NCBI GenBank assembly: GCA_002483285.1
Contig: DLHP01000030.1
Location: forward strand, 137,261-201,260
Reading direction: 5' to 3'
Source of the DNA: Flavobacterium sp. UBA7665
Lineage (GTDB): Bacteria > Bacteroidota > Bacteroidia > Flavobacteriales > Flavobacteriaceae
DNA: 64,000 nucleotides
The notes beneath the pieces were generated by a model, which ran no database searches, was not told the DNA's origin, and saw only the letters and a list, made by a program, of their open reading frames with translations. Positions 59,463 to 64,000 of this stretch are shown one piece after another. The stretch's first letter is position 1, and each line of letters opens with the position of its first letter. The position numbers and the translations under genes are program-made.

Positions 59463-60052
59463 TTACTGCTTTTTACCGATTGTTGCTTCCTTGATTGGTA
59501 AGCTTTAAGGAATTCACCCTTTGGCGTACCATCGTCAAAAGCACCCCATTTGATAATTGGCCGAACCGCATGCCGCGCGTCCTCATTGCTGAAGTTTTCA
59601 TATTCGATGCGGTACAAGGCCGAGTACATTTCGGCGCGGCCCACACCATGATAACAGTGGATCAGCACTGGATAATTGTCTGGATTGTCCATGATTTTGT
59701 AAAACCGGTCGAGGTTTTGCTGGTTGGGCACCTGGTCTGATCCGTTGTTGAAATAGTTCACGCCGGGAATTTGCTCGACCGCTTGTTTTTCGGCGTTGAG
59801 TTCTGCGGGCATTTCGGGATTGTTGACCAAATCGGCAGTACCCGGGAAACGCAAATCGACGATGGACTTGATGTGGTATTTACTCACGTAATCGGCAATT
59901 TCGTCTGGCGGAATCACGCCTGACTTGTAGACTTTCCCGTCGGTAATCGTTTCAAAATTGTGGTTGATGTGCATATCGTAAACATACTTTCCGACAAAGA
60001 AAAGCACGACAACTGCAACTAAAACCAGGATTCTTTTTTTATTCTTTTTCAT
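59459..60052 (-). CDS. Membrane-anchored dual-specificity/tyrosine-type phosphatase
   Basis: 197 aa. A single N-terminal membrane segment (about 8-23, LVLVAVVVLFFVGKYV) anchors a cysteine phosphatase domain facing the periplasm by the positive-inside rule (K-rich N-terminus). Signature CX5R: H132-C133-YHGVG-R139. General acid candidate D68 in SIVDLRFPG. Resembles small DSP/PTP proteins of bacterial envelopes that act on lipid phosphates or protein phosphotyrosine. It lies 2 nt from the LtaS-like gene and should be co-transcribed with it, so a phospholipid-headgroup or glycerophosphate substrate is plausible (inference). Confidence 0.8.
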   Translation of the reverse strand: MKKNKKRILVLVAVVVLFFVGKYVYDMHINHNFETITDGKVYKSGVIPPDEIADYVSKYHIKSIVDLRFPGTADLVNNPEMPAELNAEKQAVEQIPGVNYFNNGSDQVPNQQNLDRFYKIMDNPDNYPVLIHCYHGVGRAEMYSALYRIEYENFSNEDARHAVRPIIKWGAFDDGTPKGEFLKAYQSRKQQSVKSSN

Positions 60053-60054
60053 AA

Positions 60055-61986
60055 TTATTTGACGTAAAGTTTCTGGTCAACGACGCGCTCCATATAATCT
60101 TGTATGAACGCTTTGCAACTGAGCTCGAGTTCGTTCATTTCGGCATTTCTTTTCGCAATCAGGTTCACTGCGAGGATTTTATCATTTTTATCGTAAAACC
60201 CGATGGCGTTCTTACCGTCGAACAGGCAAATGTAGTTCCCTTTCATGAATTGGTAAATGTTTCCGGTAGAATTGATCACATATGGCGCCATGTCCTTTTT
60301 GTCGAGCAAGCTCCTACCCCAACTGCGGAAAGGCTTTTGGTAACCGATCATGTCTAAAATCGTCGGGTAAATATCAATTTGTTGCGCCCAATCCTCATCG
60401 ACACCCACGTATTTGCTATTGGGTTGGTAAATCAAAATCGGCACCGCGAAACGCTGGATGGGTTTGGCGTATTCTGGATAATAAATCTGGTTGGCGTGGT
60501 CGGCTACCATCACAAAAATGGTGTTGTTGAACCAGGGCTCTTTTTTGGCTTCGTCAAAGAAACGCTTGAGCGCATAATCGGTGTACTCGACGCATTTGTG
60601 CATGGGGACGCCACCTTCCTTGAATTTGTCCTTGTACTTTTCTGGGATGATGTACGGCTCGTGCGACGACACCGTAAACACCGAAGCAAAAAACGGCGTC
60701 TTCTTGGTGTCGAGCGTTTTCTTCATGTACTGCAAAAACGGCTCGTCCCAAATGCCCCAGAATCCGTCGAACTGCGAGTCATCGTTGAACTCGGTGCGTC
60801 CGTAGTAATTGTCGATGCCCAAAATATTTCCGAATCCCAAGAATCCCATCGAACCATTTGCCGCACCGTGGAAAAACGAAGTGTTATAGCCCTCGCCTTC
60901 GAGTGTAGAAACAATCGATTCTATTTTCTGCCTCGGGTAAGGCGACGAAGTGAACGCGTCCTTAAATGAGGGCAAGCCCGCCAGTATAGACGACATTCCG
61001 TGAATCGACTGGCGTCCGTTGGCATACGCGTTGGTGAAAATCATGCTGTGTTGCGCGAGCGAATCAATAAACGGCGCATGGCTTTGGTAATCTGGAATAC
61101 CCGATTTTTTGTTGAATGCGCCGATGTACTCGCGGCCGTAACTCTCCAATATAAAAATGACAACATTGGGCTTGGTAGGCGGATTGTTGTGGTATTGCTT
61201 GATGGGCTGTACCTTTTGCAGGATGAGTTGCGGAGTAAGCTCAGGGTAATTGGTTTTCTGGAAACTGTTGGTAAACAACGTACGGATGATGGCAAACGGC
61301 GTGTTCAATACAATATCGGCATGCACGACGTTTTTGACATGTCGGCTCGCATCGAGGATGTTGATGGGTCTTGTGGCTTTGCTAAAATCGCCGCCGCGGA
61401 TGCCACCCACAATCATGGCCGCAACAAACAAAAAACCAACGATCGAAAACCCAAAATACTGCAGTTTATTGGAGGGACGAAACGCCTGGACCTGAATCTT
61501 TCTGTACAGCCAAATCCACAAACCGGCGCAAACAAAAAACAACAAAAACACATACCAAAAATCGACGAGGAAACTCAGGAACAGTGTGGTTTTATTGGTT
61601 TCGTGCTCGATCACGTTGAGCGCCACGATGGTGGTACGCGCGTAAGTGTACTGATAGTAAATGAAGTCGATGAAATTCGTGGCGTAGGCCGTAAGGTTCG
61701 TGGCGAAATACAGGATGGCGAGGAATTTCTGGTAACCCTGGCTCGCATTTTTGCGAAACGGTAAAACCGAAAGGACGATAAACAACAGGTTTACGTACAA
61801 AATCGCAGTCGTGTCGAAGGCCAATCCGTAGTAACAAAGTGGCAACAAATCGACCACACTGTCTAGCTTAAGCAATTTGGCGTTGAACGCGTAAAATAGG
61901 ATACGCGCCAAAAAATAAAAGGCATAAGCCAGGACAATCCTGTAGAGCAAAACCTTGTATTCGTTGAGGCGCAGGTGTTTAAGCAT
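60055..61986 (-). CDS. LTA synthase family membrane sulfatase-fold enzyme
   Basis: Start at 61986 (MLKHLRLNEYKVLLYR), giving 643 aa; the 33-codon upstream extension spans the promoter. About five membrane helices (about 10-240) precede a large periplasmic alkaline-phosphatase-fold domain (about 285-600). Metal-site motifs: VIFILESYGREY (about 290-301; E ligand), NGRQSIHGMSS (about 337-347; likely nucleophile region, Ser in place of the usual Thr), VADHANQIYYPEY (about 525-537; D-H). This family includes LtaS, OpgB and EptA-like enzymes that move phosphoglycerol or phosphoethanolamine onto glycans or lipids. LTA itself is absent in Gram-negatives, so a modified glycan or lipid A target is likely. 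Confidence 0.85.
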   Translation of the reverse strand: MLKHLRLNEYKVLLYRIVLAYAFYFLARILFYAFNAKLLKLDSVVDLLPLCYYGLAFDTTAILYVNLLFIVLSVLPFRKNASQGYQKFLAILYFATNLTAYATNFIDFIYYQYTYARTTIVALNVIEHETNKTTLFLSFLVDFWYVFLLFFVCAGLWIWLYRKIQVQAFRPSNKLQYFGFSIVGFLFVAAMIVGGIRGGDFSKATRPINILDASRHVKNVVHADIVLNTPFAIIRTLFTNSFQKTNYPELTPQLILQKVQPIKQYHNNPPTKPNVVIFILESYGREYIGAFNKKSGIPDYQSHAPFIDSLAQHSMIFTNAYANGRQSIHGMSSILAGLPSFKDAFTSSPYPRQKIESIVSTLEGEGYNTSFFHGAANGSMGFLGFGNILGIDNYYGRTEFNDDSQFDGFWGIWDEPFLQYMKKTLDTKKTPFFASVFTVSSHEPYIIPEKYKDKFKEGGVPMHKCVEYTDYALKRFFDEAKKEPWFNNTIFVMVADHANQIYYPEYAKPIQRFAVPILIYQPNSKYVGVDEDWAQQIDIYPTILDMIGYQKPFRSWGRSLLDKKDMAPYVINSTGNIYQFMKGNYICLFDGKNAIGFYDKNDKILAVNLIAKRNAEMNELELSCKAFIQDYMERVVDQKLYVK

Positions 61987-62033
61987 GGTTGGGCATTTGA
62001 CTTTGTTTGTTTTTTTGGACGCGCCAAAAATAT

Positions 62034-62041
62034 CAAATATA
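62034..62041 (-). promoter_or_regulatory. -7 promoter element of the LtaS-like gene
   Basis: TATATTTG on the minus strand, exact consensus, 47 nt before the ATG at 61986; supports that start. Confidence 0.45.
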
Positions 62042-62120
62042 TTGCAATTAACGGTGGTGGCGCCGTTAAATTTAAGCCAATCCAAACCCTCGCGATTTGT
62101 AAAATATTTGAACGGCGAAA

Positions 62121-62151
62121 ATTGTCGGGTAACTATTTATTACTTAATTTG
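62121..62151 (+). promoter_or_regulatory. Sigma-A promoter of the acyl-CoA synthetase gene
   Basis: ATTG (62121-62124), 19 nt, TTAATTTG (62144-62151), each one base from consensus. ATG 21 nt downstream. Confidence 0.6.
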
Positions 62152-62172
62152 CGGCAATAAAGCTATACTAAA

Positions 62173-63951
62173 ATGACCCAGATCACGCGCCTGTTTGACT
62201 TCCCGTACTACCAACAACAACAGTTCACGAATATTCCCGACGCGCTGGTGACCAAATATGGCGATAAATGGGTGAAGACCTCAACCGAGGAATACCTTGA
62301 CAAAGCCAACCGCATCTCGCGCGCCTTGTTGCGTATGGGCATCCAAAAAAACGACAAGATTGCGGTGATTTCATCCAACAACCGCACCGAATGGAACATC
62401 ATGGATATTGGCGTTTTGCAAACCGGCGCACAAAACGTCCCGATTTACCCAACGATTTCTGAGGAAGATTACCAGTACATCCTCAACCATTCTGAATCCA
62501 TCTATTGCTTTGTGTCGGATACCGAAGTGTTGCGCAAGCTCAACCTGATTCGCCACAACGTTCCCAATTTAAAGGAAGTCTTTTCATTCGACGACATTCC
62601 CGGTTGTAAAAACTGGGTCGAATTGCTAGAACTTGGCGCGGATGAAAGCAACCAAGCCGAAGTACAGCAACGAAAAGACGCCGTCAGCACTACAGATTTA
62701 GCCACCATCATTTACACCTCCGGAACCACCGGAAAACCCAAAGGCGTTATGTTGTCGCACAAGAATATTGTTTCTAATGTACTCGACAGCGCACCACGCA
62801 TCCCGTTTGAAGCAGGCCGAAGCCGCGCTTTGAGTTTCCTCCCGATCTGCCACATATACGAACGCATGATTTTGTACATCTACCAATATTATGGCGTTTC
62901 GGTATACTTTGCCGAATCGATTGATAAACTCGTAGACAATTTGAAGGAAGCCAAACCCAACGTGATTACCGCGGTTCCCCGATTGCTTGAAAAAGTATAC
63001 GACCGCATTTACGCCAAAGGTACCGAGCTTACGGGAATCAAGCGCAAACTGTTCTTTTGGGCGATTGACCTCGGATTAAATTTTGAGCCTTACGGCGCAA
63101 ACGGCGCTTGGTATGAATTCCAGCTGAAGATTGCACGCAAACTGATTTTCAGCAAATGGAAAGAAGGTTTGGGTGGCAACTTAAGCCTCATGGTTTCGGG
63201 CAGTGCCGCTTTGCAACCGCGATTGGCGCGCATTTTTGCAGCCGCAGAAATTTACGTCATGGAAGGTTACGGACTTACAGAAACCTCTCCGGTTATTGCC
63301 GTAAACGATTACCGCAACCGCCATTTCAAGGTAGGTACCGTGGGCAAAGTCATCCAAAATGTGGAGGTCAAGATTGCTGCCGATGGCGAAATTTTATGCA
63401 AAGGCCCGAACGTGATGATTGGTTATTACAAAGATCCTGAAAAAACAGCCGAAGTACTTGTAGATGGCTATTTCCATACGGGCGACATTGGGGAAATAGA
63501 CAGCGAAGGTTTCTTAAAAATCACCGACCGCAAAAAGGAAATGTTCAAGACCTCTGGCGGGAAATACATTGCGCCGCAATTGCTTGAAAATGCGATGAAA
63601 CAGTCGCGCTTCATTGAGCAAATCATGGTGATTGGCGATGGCGAAAAAATGCCGGGTGCGTTCATACAACCCAATTTTGAATTCGTGAAGGAATGGGCGA
63701 AATTGCACAACATAGACTGCGGCAAAACCAACGCCGAGATTGTCTGCAACGAAAAAGTCATCGACCGCATCAAAGAAGAAGTAGAAGAACTCAATAAGAA
63801 ATTTGGGAACTGGGAGCAGATCAAACGCTTTGAACTCACTCCGGATGTTTGGTCTATCAACGAAGGCCACCTTACGCCTACGCTGAAACTCAAGCGGAAA
63901 ATCGTGATGGAAAAGTATAGGGATTTGTACCGGAAAATATATGGTGACTGA
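62173..63951 (+). CDS. Long-chain-fatty-acid-CoA ligase (AMP-binding)
   Basis: 592 aa ANL-superfamily enzyme that activates fatty acids to acyl-CoA via acyl-AMP; cytoplasmic or membrane-associated. P-loop-like A3 motif IIYTSGTTGKPKGVMLSHKN (about 177-196), A5 MEGYGLTETSP (about 363-373), A7 YFHTGDIGEI (about 432-441), A8 DRKKEMFKTSGGKYIAPQ (about 448-465) with the hinge, and the C-terminal SLTPTLK-like block HLTPTLKLKRK (about 569-579) with the catalytic Lys. The length and SHKN/YERM patterns match the FAA/ACSL-like group rather than short-chain enzymes. Divergent from the LtaS-like gene. Confidence 0.9.
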   Translation: MTQITRLFDFPYYQQQQFTNIPDALVTKYGDKWVKTSTEEYLDKANRISRALLRMGIQKNDKIAVISSNNRTEWNIMDIGVLQTGAQNVPIYPTISEEDYQYILNHSESIYCFVSDTEVLRKLNLIRHNVPNLKEVFSFDDIPGCKNWVELLELGADESNQAEVQQRKDAVSTTDLATIIYTSGTTGKPKGVMLSHKNIVSNVLDSAPRIPFEAGRSRALSFLPICHIYERMILYIYQYYGVSVYFAESIDKLVDNLKEAKPNVITAVPRLLEKVYDRIYAKGTELTGIKRKLFFWAIDLGLNFEPYGANGAWYEFQLKIARKLIFSKWKEGLGGNLSLMVSGSAALQPRLARIFAAAEIYVMEGYGLTETSPVIAVNDYRNRHFKVGTVGKVIQNVEVKIAADGEILCKGPNVMIGYYKDPEKTAEVLVDGYFHTGDIGEIDSEGFLKITDRKKEMFKTSGGKYIAPQLLENAMKQSRFIEQIMVIGDGEKMPGAFIQPNFEFVKEWAKLHNIDCGKTNAEIVCNEKVIDRIKEEVEELNKKFGNWEQIKRFELTPDVWSINEGHLTPTLKLKRKIVMEKYRDLYRKIYGD

Positions 63952-64000
63952 TTTCACCAAGAAAACGATAAGGTTTAAACACAGATTACACCGATTTCAC
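63952..64000. other. Window end, start of a simple-repeat-like tract
   Basis: After the ligase stop the sequence ends in ACACAGATTACACCGATTTCAC, similar to ACACAGATT-type dispersed repeats I have seen in Bacteroidota intergenic regions. Too short here to judge; no terminator hairpin is visible before the window ends. Confidence 0.3.

Overview
This window reads as chromosomal DNA of a member of the Flavobacteriaceae (Bacteroidota), close to Flavobacterium. The evidence is a fused SecDF of about 990 residues, GyrB and LDH-type malate dehydrogenase of Bacteroidota character, a substrate with a type A type-IX-secretion (T9SS) C-terminal domain, bacillithiol and menaquinone genes, DUF3667 and DUF6588 proteins, almost no Shine-Dalgarno sequences, and about a dozen promoters with the Bacteroidota sigma-A pattern (TTTG, 19-21 nt, TAnnTTTG). 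No rRNA, CRISPR array, insertion sequence, prophage or plasmid function was seen. Coding density is high and several 3' or 5' ends overlap by 1-14 nt.

Layout. 1-6 kb: yidD and lgt face secDF and mdh. 6-16.3 kb (minus strand): a 1553-residue secreted multidomain protein, a heme-type TonB-dependent receptor, a DUF6588 protein overlapping gyrB. 16.3-21 kb (minus): L-Ala-D/L-Glu-type dipeptide epimerase, asnB with an operator-like palindrome, and a secreted protein of unknown function. 21.1-25.6 kb (plus): a tightly coupled four-gene envelope-glycan operon (GT2, two polytopic GT-C-like proteins, acyltransferase 3). 25.6-31.9 kb: a GreA-like factor, an outer-membrane barrel paired with a 1003-residue TPR protein, and divergent ftsE without ftsX. 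31.9-38.6 kb: a second glycan cluster (2OG-Fe oxygenase, two GT2, two methyltransferases, two GT-B enzymes) on both strands. 38.7-43.6 kb: small secreted proteins, a POTRA-type outer-membrane protein, DUF892 and DUF1801 proteins, a secreted dienelactone-hydrolase-like enzyme. 43.6-47.9 kb: DUF3667 with an M28 lipoprotein peptidase, then an ECF sigma factor, a likely membrane anti-sigma partner and a secreted alpha/beta hydrolase. 48-50.7 kb (minus): tRNA-His, bshB1, isochorismate synthase and a hotdog thioesterase. 51-64 kb: a beta-helix lipoprotein, purL, a T9SS-exported M14 carboxypeptidase with DUF3667, a membrane phosphatase paired with an LtaS-like enzyme, and an acyl-CoA synthetase.

Most notable. 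(1) The ECF sigma gene and the downstream hydrolase gene carry the same two-block promoter (TTTTGTAACATT, exactly 12 nt, GTATCCAAA), unlike the housekeeping promoters around them, so the sequence itself suggests a small autoregulated regulon. (2) A dispersed intergenic element of about 140 nt with a conserved CCTTC-CCC-GAAGG hairpin occurs twice in good condition and once diverged, each time in front of a minus-strand gene. (3) A heptad repeat (GACTTTN) found between genes also occurs in frame inside purL. (4) The giant secreted protein ends in a dockerin-like module instead of a classical T9SS tail. Functions are inferred from motifs and family knowledge; no database search was possible.
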